Positions 41,903 through 50,660 of a DNA stretch of 64,000 nt are shown one piece after another. The stretch spans positions 97,754 to 161,753 of the forward strand of contig JAGZZT010000003.1 in the NCBI GenBank assembly GCA_018377235.1. Reading direction: 5' to 3'. The stretch is from Clostridium sp. GTDB taxonomy: Bacteria > Bacillota > Clostridia > Lachnospirales > Lachnospiraceae. Made by a program: the position numbers and the translations under genes. Each line of letters starts with the position of its first letter. Positions within the stretch are counted from its first letter, which is position 1. The notes beneath the pieces are model-generated. The model was not told the DNA's origin. It did not search any database and worked only from the letters and a program-made list of their open reading frames with translations.

Positions 41903-43186
41903 ATGAAAAGACAGTATAGACAGGTTTTACCGCTTCTGACAGCAGCAGCCCTCGCCTCTTTTTCTCCTATGCAGGCGCTGGCCGAAAACCCCCAGTTTGC
42001 CCACGATGAGGCTACCTGGGCAAGACTTCAGGACAATACCATGGAGTACGATGAGCTGAGTCTTCTGGTGGAGGAGTATAACCCTAACTACCAGAATGAA
42101 CAGGCGTCCTACAATGATACAAAGAATGACGATGATGCAGCTGAGATCCGTAAGGATGCGAAAAACAGCGCTGACGACATGTACGACTCTGCGGAGGATC
42201 TGAGAGATCAGGCAGAGGATTTAAGTGACCAGGCCGATGATTTGAGCGATCAGGCTGAGGCGGCCAGAGAGGCTGGAAATGTGGCTTTGGCAGCCCAGCT
42301 CCAGGCAGGGGCAGCCAGCTATATGGCCGGCTATGCGCCTTTAATGTCAGCGGCGGCCATGACGCAGAACAGTGCCTTAAAGTCTGATATCTCTGCAGAC
42401 AGCTCCTATGTAGACAGCGATATGCGCAAGATTAAGCATATTAAAAATCAGAAGGGCATTGTGGTATCAACTCAGAACCTGTTCAATTCTTACAATCAGC
42501 TGAGGATTAATGCAGATTTGATTCAGAAGAATGTGGAGGTAATGGAGGCGGCGGCAAACGCTGCCCAGACTCAGGCTTCCATTGGAATGGCTACCCAGGC
42601 GGACGTTTTAAAGGCGCAGAAGAATCTGCAGTCTATTAAATCAACTCAGACAGAGACTCTGTCAAGCCTTGAGACTCTGCGGCAGAACCTGTGTATGATG
42701 ACAGGCTGGAGCTACAACGCACAGCCGGAAATCAAGGAAGTTCCGCAGGCAGATCTGGCGGCTATTGACCAGATTAATCTGGAAGCCGACCGTCAGAAGG
42801 CCCTGGAGAACAATTATGATCTTCAGTACAGCAGGAGAGCGCTGAACAACATGCAGGAAAACTCTACAGATAAGAAGAATCAGGAAAGAACTGTAAAAAA
42901 TCTGGAGCAGAGCATCAGCGCTTCCATGACAAATCTGTATAATGATATTCAGCAGAAAAAGATTGCATGGCAGTTAGCTCAGGCTGAGCTGGCTACAGAG
43001 CAGCAGTCAATGTCAGCTACAGAGACAAAACGAGGCCTGGGAATGGTCAGCGACCTGGAGTATCTCCAGGCTCAGTCATCCTTCCTGGGAAAGCAGATTG
43101 CAGAGAAAACTGCAAATATGGCTCTGTTCCAGGCTGTGGAGACCTACAACTGGGCAGTGAACGGATATCTGAATCAGACACAGTAA
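41903..43186 (+). CDS. TolC-family-like secreted helical protein 2
   Basis: A 427-residue paralogue of the preceding protein. Signal peptide of about 27 residues (ends SPMQALAENP). Residues about 85-130 hold a heptad-like acidic coiled coil (DLRDQAEDLSDQADDLSDQAE). The two TolC-like repeats end with GMATQADVLKAQKNL and GMVSDLEYLQAQSSFL, each followed by a helix and an aromatic or GW motif (MMTGWSYN; VETYNWAVNGY). Again no beta-barrel segments. ATG follows GGAGGG. Last gene of the TetR operon, before a long terminator. Two different subunits suggest a hetero-oligomeric tube or alternative exit ducts. Confidence 0.82.
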   Translation: MKRQYRQVLPLLTAAALASFSPMQALAENPQFAHDEATWARLQDNTMEYDELSLLVEEYNPNYQNEQASYNDTKNDDDAAEIRKDAKNSADDMYDSAEDLRDQAEDLSDQADDLSDQAEAAREAGNVALAAQLQAGAASYMAGYAPLMSAAAMTQNSALKSDISADSSYVDSDMRKIKHIKNQKGIVVSTQNLFNSYNQLRINADLIQKNVEVMEAAANAAQTQASIGMATQADVLKAQKNLQSIKSTQTETLSSLETLRQNLCMMTGWSYNAQPEIKEVPQADLAAIDQINLEADRQKALENNYDLQYSRRALNNMQENSTDKKNQERTVKNLEQSISASMTNLYNDIQQKKIAWQLAQAELATEQQSMSATETKRGLGMVSDLEYLQAQSSFLGKQIAEKTANMALFQAVETYNWAVNGYLNQTQ

Positions 43187-43202
43187 TAAGAGGAAGAATT
43201 GA

Positions 43203-43275
43203 GAGGAAGAAAAGAGGTTTTCCAGCTCCACCAAAAGCTTAGCCGCAGGAAAACCTCTTTCTTCCTCTTTTCTTT
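43203..43275. terminator. Bidirectional terminator between efflux and rib operons
   Basis: A stem of about 19-20 bp (43203-43223 with 43248-43267, one bulge) with flanking T-rich sequence on the plus side and A-rich sequence on the left, suited to ending both convergent operons. Confidence 0.85.
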
Positions 43276-43311
43276 CAACTCGTTCTGGCTGGCTTTGCTA
43301 TAAAAAGTTAT

Positions 43312-43779
43312 TTATTCTTCCATTTCCCGAATAAGATTTACCATTTCGATTGCTCCTACAGCACAATCGAACCCTTTATTTCCAGCCTTTGTACCTGCCC
43401 GTTCAATTGCCTGCTCGATATTTTCTGTTGTGAGAACGCCAAACATCACTGGCACGCCACTCTCCAAAGAAACAGAAGCAATCCCTTTTGAAACTTCGCT
43501 GCATACATAATCATAATGGCTGGTTGAACCACGGATGACTGCTCCCAGACAAATTACTGCATCGTATTTTCTGCTTTTTGCCATTTTAGACGCAATAAGC
43601 GGGATTTCAAAAGCACCAGGAACCCACGCCACATGAATATCCTTTTCATCCATATTATGGCGGAGCAGACCATCCATTGCGCCCTCTAAGAGTTTAGCAG
43701 TGATAAATTCGTTAAACCTTGCCGCAACAATCCCGATTTTGATTTCTTTTGATACCAGTTTTCCCTCAAATGTTTTCAT
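43312..43779 (-). CDS. ribH: 6,7-dimethyl-8-ribityllumazine synthase
   Basis: A 155-residue enzyme that condenses the ribityl pyrimidine with dihydroxybutanone phosphate to form lumazine, and assembles as an icosahedral shell in many bacteria. Motifs are VAARFNEFITAKLLEGA (residues 19-35), WVPGAFEIPL, CLGAVIRGSTSHYDYVC and FGVLTTENIEQAIERAG (with the catalytic His-region H in TSHYDY). Last gene of the rib operon, 20 bases after ribBA with GGAGG. AT-rich like the rest of the operon. Confidence 0.97.
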   Translation of the reverse strand: MKTFEGKLVSKEIKIGIVAARFNEFITAKLLEGAMDGLLRHNMDEKDIHVAWVPGAFEIPLIASKMAKSRKYDAVICLGAVIRGSTSHYDYVCSEVSKGIASVSLESGVPVMFGVLTTENIEQAIERAGTKAGNKGFDCAVGAIEMVNLIREMEE

Positions 43780-43799
43780 ATTGCAAATCCTCCTGTAAT

Positions 43800-44999
43800 T
43801 TAGTATTTTAAGATATGTCCCATGCGTTTTTGCTTGGTTTTAAGATAAAATAAGTCATGCGCAGTAGCATCCATTTGAAGTGGTATCCGCTCTTTAATTT
43901 CCAGTCCAAAGTCTGAAAGCTGGTAAATTTTGTCCGGATTGTTTGTTAAAAGCCGTATACTGGTCACGCCCAAATCCTTCAAAATCTGTGCGCCTATATA
44001 ATATTCCCTCTCATCTCCGGAAAAGCCCAACGCAAGGTTAGCTTCCAGTGTGTCCATGCCCTGTTCCTGCAATTCATAAGCACGCAGTTTATTGATTAGT
44101 CCGATACCACGTCCCTCCTGCCGCATATAAAGCAAGATACCACGTCCCTCCTTTTCAATTTGCGTCATGGCAGCTGCAAATTGCTGTCCACAGTCACAGC
44201 GCAGAGAACCAAAGGTATCTCCGGTTAAACACTCAGAATGGACGCGGCACAGAACATTTTCACCATTTCCTATATCTCCTTTTACAAGCGCAACGTGATG
44301 TTCTCCATTCAGCGTATTTATAAATCCATAAGCGGTAAAATTCCCGTATTTTGTCGGCATTTTTACAGTTGTCATCCGCTTAACTAATTTATCATGGCAT
44401 TTGCGGTAATTCTGCAAGTCCTGTATTGTCACATATTTAATTCTAAAGCGCTTCGCAAGCTCTAAAAGCTCTGCGCTTCTCATCATAGTTCCATCCTCCC
44501 GCATAATTTCACAACACAGTCCACATTCTTTTAAGCCTGCTAACCTGCATAAATCTACGGCTGCTTCTGTATGACCATTTCTTTCTAATACGCCATTTTT
44601 CTTTGCAAGTAACGGGAACATATGTCCCGGTCTGCGAAAATCCTCTGGCTTTGCATTTTTCTCCACACAGGCGAGAGCAGTAACAGAGCGTTCAGCAGCA
44701 GAAATCCCGGTAGAAGTTGTTATATGATCGATTGATACCGTAAATGCCGTTTCGTGGTTATCTGTATTTTTCTCTACCATTTGAGGGATTTTAAGTTTTT
44801 TCACATATTCTTCTGACATGGGCATACAAATCAGCCCTTTACCATAGGTTGCCATAAAGTTTATATTTGCCGTTGAAGCAAACTGTGCGGCACATATAAA
44901 ATCCCCTTCGTTTTCTCGTTCTGCATCATCAGTTACTAAAATGATTTTCCCTTTTCTCAAATCTTCAAGTGCTTCTTCGATTGAATGAAATGCTGTCAT
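43800..44999 (-). CDS. ribBA: Bifunctional DHBP synthase / GTP cyclohydrolase II
   Basis: A 399-residue fusion. The N-terminal RibB half (1-200) makes 3,4-dihydroxy-2-butanone 4-phosphate: VTDDAERENEGDFICAAQFA and FRRPGHMFPL with GHTEAAVDLCRLAG. The C-terminal RibA half (about 205-399) opens GTP: VHSECLTGDTFGSLRCDCGQQ gives the zinc cysteines, and YMRQEGRGIGLINKLRAYELQ the catalytic region. It starts 11 bases after ribE with GGAGGA. Supplies both substrates of the pathway. Confidence 0.97.
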   Translation of the reverse strand: MTAFHSIEEALEDLRKGKIILVTDDAERENEGDFICAAQFASTANINFMATYGKGLICMPMSEEYVKKLKIPQMVEKNTDNHETAFTVSIDHITTSTGISAAERSVTALACVEKNAKPEDFRRPGHMFPLLAKKNGVLERNGHTEAAVDLCRLAGLKECGLCCEIMREDGTMMRSAELLELAKRFRIKYVTIQDLQNYRKCHDKLVKRMTTVKMPTKYGNFTAYGFINTLNGEHHVALVKGDIGNGENVLCRVHSECLTGDTFGSLRCDCGQQFAAAMTQIEKEGRGILLYMRQEGRGIGLINKLRAYELQEQGMDTLEANLALGFSGDEREYYIGAQILKDLGVTSIRLLTNNPDKIYQLSDFGLEIKERIPLQMDATAHDLFYLKTKQKRMGHILKY

Positions 45000-45010
45000 A
45001 TGCCGTCCTC

Positions 45011-45658
45011 CTAAAATCCATACTTTGTTAAAAAATCTTTTGTAATAAGACTGCTTGTTTGCTGTTTTAAAGATATGGATAATAATTTTTCTATATATTT
45101 GCCAATAACGTCCGCTTCCAGATTGACAAAGCTTCCCTCTTTTCGTTCATGCAGAATGGTTTGTTTAACTGTATGTGGAATGGCAGAAACAGAAAAACTG
45201 TCCTTTTCAATTTTGGCAGCTGTCAGGCTGATTCCGTCGATTGCAATAGAACCTTTTTCTACAATATAATTCAGGATTTCCGGCTTTGTCTGTATAGTAA
45301 ACCAAATTGCCGTATCGTCTTTCTGTATGCCAATGATTTTCCCTGTGCCGTCTATATGCCCGGAAACCATATGCCCTCCAAATCTTCCGTTTGCTTTCAT
45401 GGCACGCTCTAAATTTACATGACTGCCGAGAACTATACTTGTCAAAGCAGAGCGGTTTAAAGTTTCATGCATAACATCTGCCGTAAATGCACCAGAATGC
45501 AGAGCTGTAACGGTTAGACAAATTCCGTTGACTGCAATACTGTCACCTGCTTTTACGTCCTCCAGAATCGTCCTCGCGCCGATTTCCAAAACAGCAGAAT
45601 GCTGTCCCCGTTTGATTTTATTCACTGTTCCGATTTCTTCAACAATCCCGGTGAACAA
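45011..45658 (-). CDS. ribE: Riboflavin synthase, alpha subunit
   Basis: A 215-residue enzyme of two homologous lumazine-binding barrels that dismutates two lumazines to riboflavin. It starts (M)FTGIVEEIGTV with a TTG codon at 45658, behind AGGTGGAG, inside the 3' end of ribD; the upstream in-frame ATG would add seven nonconserved residues. Barrel signatures are SIAVNGICLTV and SIAIDGISLTA, with VNLERAMKANGRFGGHMVSGH. The C-terminal tail past residue 195 is somewhat long. Coupled to ribD by overlap. Confidence 0.94.
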   Translation of the reverse strand: MFTGIVEEIGTVNKIKRGQHSAVLEIGARTILEDVKAGDSIAVNGICLTVTALHSGAFTADVMHETLNRSALTSIVLGSHVNLERAMKANGRFGGHMVSGHIDGTGKIIGIQKDDTAIWFTIQTKPEILNYIVEKGSIAIDGISLTAAKIEKDSFSVSAIPHTVKQTILHERKEGSFVNLEADVIGKYIEKLLSISLKQQTSSLITKDFLTKYGF

Positions 45659-46745
45659 TTTGCTCCACCTCGCTTTCAATTAGAAAATCATCGCCTAAAC
45701 GCAGACAACGGCTGTTTTTTAAACAAAATGCCTCGGTAGGAGAGCTGACACCCTCTCCCTCAATGGGAGTTTTTGATGTTTTACCGCCAAACAGCTTCGG
45801 CGCAATATAAGCTTGTACTTTCTGAACAATACCACAGGAAAGGGCCGACCAGTTCAATGTTCCTCCCCCCTCTAACAAAATACTGTCAATCTGTTTCTGC
45901 CCTAACAAGTCCATGAGCTGTACCAAATCTACATGACCATTGTTTTTTTGAACTGTCACAATATAGCAGCCTTTTTCTTCATAGATTCTGTGACGTTCTT
46001 TTATCAGACAACAAGTTGCAAGTATGGTAGGAAACTGTTTTGCTGTGGAAACCACGTTTGATGTAAGGGGTGTGCAAAGAGTGGTATCACAGATAATACG
46101 AATTGGATTTTTTCCTCCCTCTATCCGGCAAGTCAACAATGGATTATCTGCTAATACAGTTCCTACGCCTACCATGATTGCAGTATATTTGCTGCGTGCC
46201 TGTGCCACATGGCTGCGTGCCGTTTCTCCTGTCACCCATTTTGATAATCCCGTATGTACTGCGATTTTTCCGTCCATTGTCATAGCGTATTTCATCACGA
46301 CAAAAGGACGCTTGGTATGAATATAATGGAAAAATACTTCATTTAGCCGGCTACAATCTTCCTGCAAAATATGTTCTGTCACTGCAATTCCATGCTCCCG
46401 CAAAATTTGTATGCCTTTACCGCTGACAAGAGGATTTGGGTCACTGGAACCTGTTACAACCCGCTCAATGCCAGATTCTATAATTGCATTGACACAAGGC
46501 GGCTGCTTTCCATAATGGCAGCAAGGTTCTAAGGTTACATACATAGTTGCACCTTTTGGATTTTCTGTGCAGGTTTCTAAAGCCTTGCGCTCTGCATGAG
46601 CTTCTCCATATTTTTCATGCCAGCCTTGCCCAATAATTCGCCCATTTTTTACAATGACAGCCCCAACCATAGGGTTCGGTGAAGTAAATCCACATCCCTT
46701 TTCAGCAAGCTCCAAAGCAACCTTCATATAATCGCTGTCATTCAT
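45639..46745 (-). CDS. ribD: Bifunctional diaminohydroxyphosphoribosylaminopyrimidine deaminase / reductase
   Basis: A 368-residue fusion. The N-terminal deaminase (1-145) has the zinc site HAERKAL and PCCHYGKQPPC; the C-terminal reductase (about 147-365) has VVMKYAMTMDGKIA, DNPLLTCR and LLEGGGTLNWS. It carries out the second and third steps from GTP. First gene of the rib operon, with GGAGG directly upstream and the FMN riboswitch terminator just before it. Length equals the family norm. Confidence 0.97.
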   Translation of the reverse strand: MNDSDYMKVALELAEKGCGFTSPNPMVGAVIVKNGRIIGQGWHEKYGEAHAERKALETCTENPKGATMYVTLEPCCHYGKQPPCVNAIIESGIERVVTGSSDPNPLVSGKGIQILREHGIAVTEHILQEDCSRLNEVFFHYIHTKRPFVVMKYAMTMDGKIAVHTGLSKWVTGETARSHVAQARSKYTAIMVGVGTVLADNPLLTCRIEGGKNPIRIICDTTLCTPLTSNVVSTAKQFPTILATCCLIKERHRIYEEKGCYIVTVQKNNGHVDLVQLMDLLGQKQIDSILLEGGGTLNWSALSCGIVQKVQAYIAPKLFGGKTSKTPIEGEGVSSPTEAFCLKNSRCLRLGDDFLIESEVEQIVHRDC

Positions 46746-46762
46746 ATCATCACCTCCTCAAA

Positions 46763-46795
46763 TAAAAAATGCCTTGAACAAAACCGTTCAAGGCA
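46763..46795 (-). terminator. Riboswitch-controlled terminator of the rib leader
   Basis: On the minus strand a 10-bp stem TGCCTTGAAC/GTTCAAGGCA (46795-46786 with 46779-46770) is followed by six T residues, ending 18 bases before ribD. This is the expression platform of the FMN riboswitch. A second leader hairpin, GCTCTGG/CCAGAGC, lies at 46834-46859 and may serve in antitermination. Confidence 0.88.
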
Positions 46796-46904
46796 TACAG
46801 AACAACGCAGAGTAAAATACTGTGTAAAAATAAAGCTCTGGAGTAAATACACACCAGAGCAAATATATACTACACAGAAAGAAACACTTCCCCCTGCATT
46901 CATT

Positions 46905-47013
46905 ATCTTCTTTCATCCAGACTGTACTGTCGGCTTCGGAGTTTCACCGAATCATGCCTTACGGCTCGTGGGCTTTACCACCGGTAGGGAATTGCACCCT
47001 GCCCTGAAGATTT
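46905..47013 (-). promoter_or_regulatory. FMN riboswitch (RFN element)
   Basis: The minus strand reads the RFN consensus in order: ATCTTCAGGGCAGGGTG, then AATTCCCTACCGG, GGTAAAGCCCACGAGC, the GGTGAAACTCCGAAGCC block, GACAGTACAGTCTGGATG and the closing AAGAAGAT arm. With FMN bound the downstream terminator forms and the rib operon is off. The 513 bases between ribD and spoIIR are filled by this leader, its promoter and, at 47061-47258, no recognisable gene. Confidence 0.97.
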
Positions 47014-47031
47014 TATTTAATTTTTAAAATA

Positions 47032-47060
47032 AGTATAGCCATCTGTTTTGCAGTTGTCAA
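47032..47060 (-). promoter_or_regulatory. rib operon promoter
   Basis: Minus strand TTGACA (47060-47055), a 17-base spacer, and TATACT (47037-47032). Transcription would start about 12 bases before the RFN aptamer. Confidence 0.88.
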
Positions 47061-47258
47061 GAAATTTATTTTCGCAGCAGCGGTTTGGTTATCATTTCAA
47101 TTTTTTGTTACTTTACCTCACATAAGTATTCTGCTATAGAGTGAAGCGTCTGAATATCAGGCGAGTTTTCGCCTGCATTTGTGAGAAGATAAAGATTCTG
47201 CAGAGAAGATTTCTGGTGGTTTTCGGTGGAACAAGAAAATCTTCCTTTCTTTCTTCTT

Positions 47259-48029
47259 CTAGTCTCTTATCCATCTTAAAAAGTAGAAATCTGGAACGAT
47301 TTTTACATGGTTTTCTGGATTCTCCGCCTGGCTGGAGGAAGCTTTTTTATTCTGAGAGCTGTCTTGGGATTTGGCAAGAGACCGTCCCAGAGATTCACCA
47401 AAGACCAGGTTTCGCTCCCTGTGAAGCTCTTCAAATATGCCCTCGTCCAACAGACCGGACAGTTCTGTCTCTGACTCGGGAGGCATGACGGCGAAGGACT
47501 CAGAGGTAAAGCACAGAGAAGGGTAGAGGACGCACCACCAGTTATGGCCGCTGCCGCTTCCCAGGACAACCCGGACAGAGTCATAGACACCGCAGGGAAA
47601 AGTCAGGTTTCCGTAGACGCGGGTAGGAAAATATGCCTTTTCCAGGCGGATGTCCGCAGTACAGGAAAAGCCCTGGTCTTTTATCAATTCATTGGCAGTC
47701 TGTTCCAGCTTTGTCTCGTTGGCCGTTATGTAGGACTGAATTTGTGCTTTTCCAGAACAGCCAGAGATTCCCTGGCGGATTTCTTTCAAAAGCAGATCCC
47801 GCACCTGGAGTTTTAGAGCCTGATCGTCAGGAGAATTGCTGTCAGCCAGCACATGAAAGCGCAGCACCTCAGGAGCCAGAGCCGCTGCCACCTGTTCTTC
47901 TTCTGCTCTGGTCCAGGCGATGAAACAGGTGACAGCCAGAGCCAGACAGGATGCAGACAGGGCGAGGAAAAGCTGTCCTCTGAAAGAACAGCGGGAATGG
48001 GTTTCTTTTAAAGAACAAAAAAATTTCAT
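47259..48029 (-). CDS. spoIIR: Stage II sporulation protein R
   Basis: A 256-residue secreted signalling protein made in the forespore; it activates SpoIIGA in the mother cell, which processes pro-sigma-E. One N-terminal helix (about residues 19-38) is followed by the conserved LRFHVLADSNSPDDQALKLQVRD (about 56-78), and later CGVYDSVRVVLGSGSGHNWWCVLYPSLCF. The ATG at 48029 follows GGGAGG. The polar tail after residue 205 is not conserved. I could not find a convincing sigma-F promoter by eye. Divergent from ddl. Confidence 0.93.
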   Translation of the reverse strand: MKFFCSLKETHSRCSFRGQLFLALSASCLALAVTCFIAWTRAEEEQVAAALAPEVLRFHVLADSNSPDDQALKLQVRDLLLKEIRQGISGCSGKAQIQSYITANETKLEQTANELIKDQGFSCTADIRLEKAYFPTRVYGNLTFPCGVYDSVRVVLGSGSGHNWWCVLYPSLCFTSESFAVMPPESETELSGLLDEGIFEELHRERNLVFGESLGRSLAKSQDSSQNKKASSSQAENPENHVKIVPDFYFLRWIRD

Positions 48030-48087
48030 GATTACCTCCCAAAATGTTTGGCAGCTGCTGTTTTGATGTTCTAAGTATTGACAGGCG

Positions 48088-48096
48088 TGATATAAT
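48088..48096 (+). promoter_or_regulatory. Extended -10 promoter upstream of ddl
   Basis: TGATATAAT gives a perfect extended -10 (TG-n-TATAAT) 72 bases before the ddl start. A TTGACA at 48078 is too close to be its -35, so the extended -10 probably carries recognition. Confidence 0.6.
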
Positions 48097-48168
48097 TTAA
48101 ACAGTTTCCACAGAAGAAATATTTTGAAAATTGTCAATTAAGAAAGTATCAGAAAAGAGGAAAAATAG

Positions 48169-49230
48169 ATGAAGACAAAGGTGCTCGTTCTATTCGGCGG
48201 CCAATCCTCAGAACACATTGTGTCCTGCATGTCAGCCGTCAATGTAATTAACCACATAGACAGAAGCAGATATGAAGTGCTGATTATCGGCATTACAGAA
48301 GAGGGAAAATGGCTTTATACAGAGGATGCAGCAGCGATTCAGGATGAAAGCTGGCGGCAGGGAACAGTGCAGGCTGTGCTTTCTCCAGATGCTACAGAGC
48401 AGTGCGTGCTCCTTTTAAAAGAAGGAGGAGTGGAGAAAAGAAAGGTGGATGTGGTGTTCCCGGTGCTCCACGGACTGTATGGAGAGGACGGAACTGTGCA
48501 GGGTCTCTTCGAGCTGGCGCGGCTCCCCTATGTGGGCTGCGGTGTTCTGGCGTCTGCTGTTTCCATGGATAAATTATACACAAAAATCATTGTAGATGAC
48601 CTGGGAGTCCGTCAGGCAGACTATGTACCTGTGATGCGCCGGGAGCTGTCCTGCATGGAAACGGTAGTAAAACGGGTGGAGGAAAAATTCTCCTATCCTG
48701 TATTTATCAAGCCGTCCAATGCCGGATCATCCAGAGGCGTGTCCAAGGCCTCCTGCAGGGAAGAGCTTGAGAAAGGCCTGACAGAAGCAGCCAGACACGA
48801 TCGAAAGATTCTGGTAGAGGAGATGATTGTGGGCCATGAAATTGAGTGCGCTGTGTTCGGCGGGGGAAATGGAGAGGTCATTGCCTCCGGTGTAGGCGAG
48901 ATTCTGGCCGCTGCAGATTTCTATGATTTTGAAGCAAAATATTATAATGAAGAATCCAGAACAGTGGTTAATCCACCTCTGCCAGGCAGGGCTGCCGAGA
49001 AAGTCAGGGAGGCGGCAAAGCGGATTTTCCGGGCAGTGGACGGCTATGGGCTTTCCAGAGTAGATTTTTTTGTGACAGAAGAAGGCGAAGCGGTATTTAA
49101 CGAGATCAATACTCTTCCAGGCTTTACTGCTATCAGTATGTATCCCATGCTGTTTGAGGCAGAGGGCATTGAAAAGACAGAATTGATTACACGCCTGATT
49201 GAAAACGGCCTGGCCCGGTACGAGGCCTAG
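48169..49230 (+). CDS. ddl: D-alanine--D-alanine ligase
   Basis: A 353-residue ATP-grasp enzyme that joins two D-alanines for peptidoglycan precursors. It begins KVLVLFGGQSSEHIVSCMSA (residues 3-22). Other motifs are FPVLHGLYGEDGTVQGLFEL, the ATP-grasp lid in FIKPSNAGSSRGVSKA, and the metal/substrate site FNEINTLPGFTAISMYP. The sequence does not show the changes of vancomycin-resistance D-Ala-D-Lac ligases that I could recognise by eye. It starts the wall-precursor group with murI 31 bases later. Confidence 0.95.
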   Translation: MKTKVLVLFGGQSSEHIVSCMSAVNVINHIDRSRYEVLIIGITEEGKWLYTEDAAAIQDESWRQGTVQAVLSPDATEQCVLLLKEGGVEKRKVDVVFPVLHGLYGEDGTVQGLFELARLPYVGCGVLASAVSMDKLYTKIIVDDLGVRQADYVPVMRRELSCMETVVKRVEEKFSYPVFIKPSNAGSSRGVSKASCREELEKGLTEAARHDRKILVEEMIVGHEIECAVFGGGNGEVIASGVGEILAAADFYDFEAKYYNEESRTVVNPPLPGRAAEKVREAAKRIFRAVDGYGLSRVDFFVTEEGEAVFNEINTLPGFTAISMYPMLFEAEGIEKTELITRLIENGLARYEA

Positions 49231-49261
49231 AGGGCAGCAGCCCTTCAGGGAGGAGAAAGAG

Positions 49262-50074
49262 ATGGATAGAAATGCGCCGATAGGAGTCTTTGATTCTGGA
49301 GTAGGAGGACTTACAGTAGCCAGAGAAATTATGCGTCAGATGCCTATGGAACGGCTGGTATACTTCGGAGACACAGCGAGAGTTCCCTATGGAACGAAAT
49401 CCCAGGATACGGTTATCCGATATTCCAGGCAGATTATCCGATTTCTGCGGACCAAAGAGGTTAAGGCCATTGTCATTGCCTGCAACACAGCTACAGCCTG
49501 CGCTCTTGAGACTGTAGAGAAGGATTTGGATATCCCGATTATCGGTGTGATCCATGCAGGGGCTAAGGCGGCTGTGAAAGCGACAAAAAACGGAAAAATT
49601 GGAATTATTGGAACAGAAGCTACAATCAGAAGCGGCGTGTACACGGAACTGATGAAACAGATGAATCCCGATATTGAGGTGACGGGAAAGCCGTGCCCTT
49701 TGTTTGTCCCCCTGGTGGAAGAGGGACTTCTCCATGACTCTGTCACAGACGAGATAGCAGGGCGGTATCTGGCCGCCCTGAAGGAGAAATACATTGACAC
49801 CCTGGTGATGGGCTGCACTCATTACCCTCTGCTCCGCTCCACGCTTGGAAGGCTGATGGGAGAGGATGTGACCCTTATCAATCCTGCCTACGAAACGGCC
49901 ATGGAGCTGCGCGGCCTGTTAAAGGAAAAAGGCCTGGACTGCAGCGAGACAGGAGAAGGAGAGAAATATCAGTTTTACGTCAGCGACATGGCAGAGCGCT
50001 TTAAGGATTTCGCCACAGCCATCCTGCCGGGAGAGGTTAAGGAAACAAAAAAAATTAACATTGAAGAGTATTAA
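49262..50074 (+). CDS. murI: Glutamate racemase
   Basis: A 270-residue enzyme that makes D-glutamate for peptidoglycan. It starts NAPIGVFDSGVGGLTV; the two catalytic cysteines lie in VIACNTATACA (about C73) and MGCTHYPLLR (about C184). The ATG at 49262 follows GGAGGAG, while an in-frame ATG inside ddl at 49199 adds a nonconserved leader and was rejected. A decayed second copy of its 3' half lies at 53136-53380. Confidence 0.96.
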   Translation: MDRNAPIGVFDSGVGGLTVAREIMRQMPMERLVYFGDTARVPYGTKSQDTVIRYSRQIIRFLRTKEVKAIVIACNTATACALETVEKDLDIPIIGVIHAGAKAAVKATKNGKIGIIGTEATIRSGVYTELMKQMNPDIEVTGKPCPLFVPLVEEGLLHDSVTDEIAGRYLAALKEKYIDTLVMGCTHYPLLRSTLGRLMGEDVTLINPAYETAMELRGLLKEKGLDCSETGEGEKYQFYVSDMAERFKDFATAILPGEVKETKKINIEEY

Positions 50075-50165
50075 AGACAGGCTCAGGGCAGGAATAGAAG
50101 AGCATAAAACAAGAGCAGATACAAATTAGAAAAATGAGTGAGAGAGAAACAGAGGAGACACAGCT

Positions 50166-50621
50166 ATGACGAAAGATGTTCTGGTCAGCGTCCGGGGCAT
50201 TCATACAGCGGAGGCAGACGGGGAGAACGGCAATGTGGAGGTAATCACAGCCGGAACCTACTACTATAAAAACAATAAGCATTATGTCATTTATGACGAA
50301 CTGGTGGAGGGATACGACAAGGCTATCCGCAGTACAATCAGAATTGGAGACGGAACGGTAGATGTAATTAAAAACGGACCAGCGAAGGCCCACATGGTAT
50401 TTGAGGAAAATAAGACGAATGTCAGCTGCTACGCTACGCCTTTCGGCCAGATGATGGTAGGAGTAAGCACGAATACAATTGAAATAGAAGAAAAACCGGA
50501 TCGGATTGCAGTGGCAGTGGACTACACGCTTGATGTCAACTATGAAAAAATGTCCAGCTGCAGGATTTCTATTGATATCCAGTCCAAGGAGAAAGCAGAT
50601 TTTCACCTTACTTCCAGTTAA
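50166..50621 (+). CDS. DUF1934 (YwiB-like) beta-barrel protein
   Basis: A 151-residue small cytosolic protein of the DUF1934 family, with a calycin-like beta-barrel. Typical order: VLVSVRGIHTAEADGENGNVEVITAG (residues 4-29), YYYKNNKHYVIYDE, ...AHMVFEENKTNVSCYATPFGQMMVGVSTNTIEI, and a C-terminal VDYTLDVNYEKMSSCRISI. It lies 91 bases after murI and before bioY. Function in the family is not known. A deleted duplicate of this gene is found at 53420-53692. Confidence 0.9.
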   Translation: MTKDVLVSVRGIHTAEADGENGNVEVITAGTYYYKNNKHYVIYDELVEGYDKAIRSTIRIGDGTVDVIKNGPAKAHMVFEENKTNVSCYATPFGQMMVGVSTNTIEIEEKPDRIAVAVDYTLDVNYEKMSSCRISIDIQSKEKADFHLTSS

Positions 50622-50660
50622 GCATTTTTTCAGGGCTGCATGCGGCAGAAAGGAGTACCT

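Noticed and set aside
43312..46745. Roseoflavin-type or riboflavin transporter gene in the rib operon
   Set aside because: All four frames are clear biosynthesis enzymes; no RibU-like membrane protein is present.
48078..48096. TTGACA close to TATAAT as a standard promoter for ddl
   Set aside because: The spacer is only 7 bases; the TATAAT was kept as an extended -10 instead.
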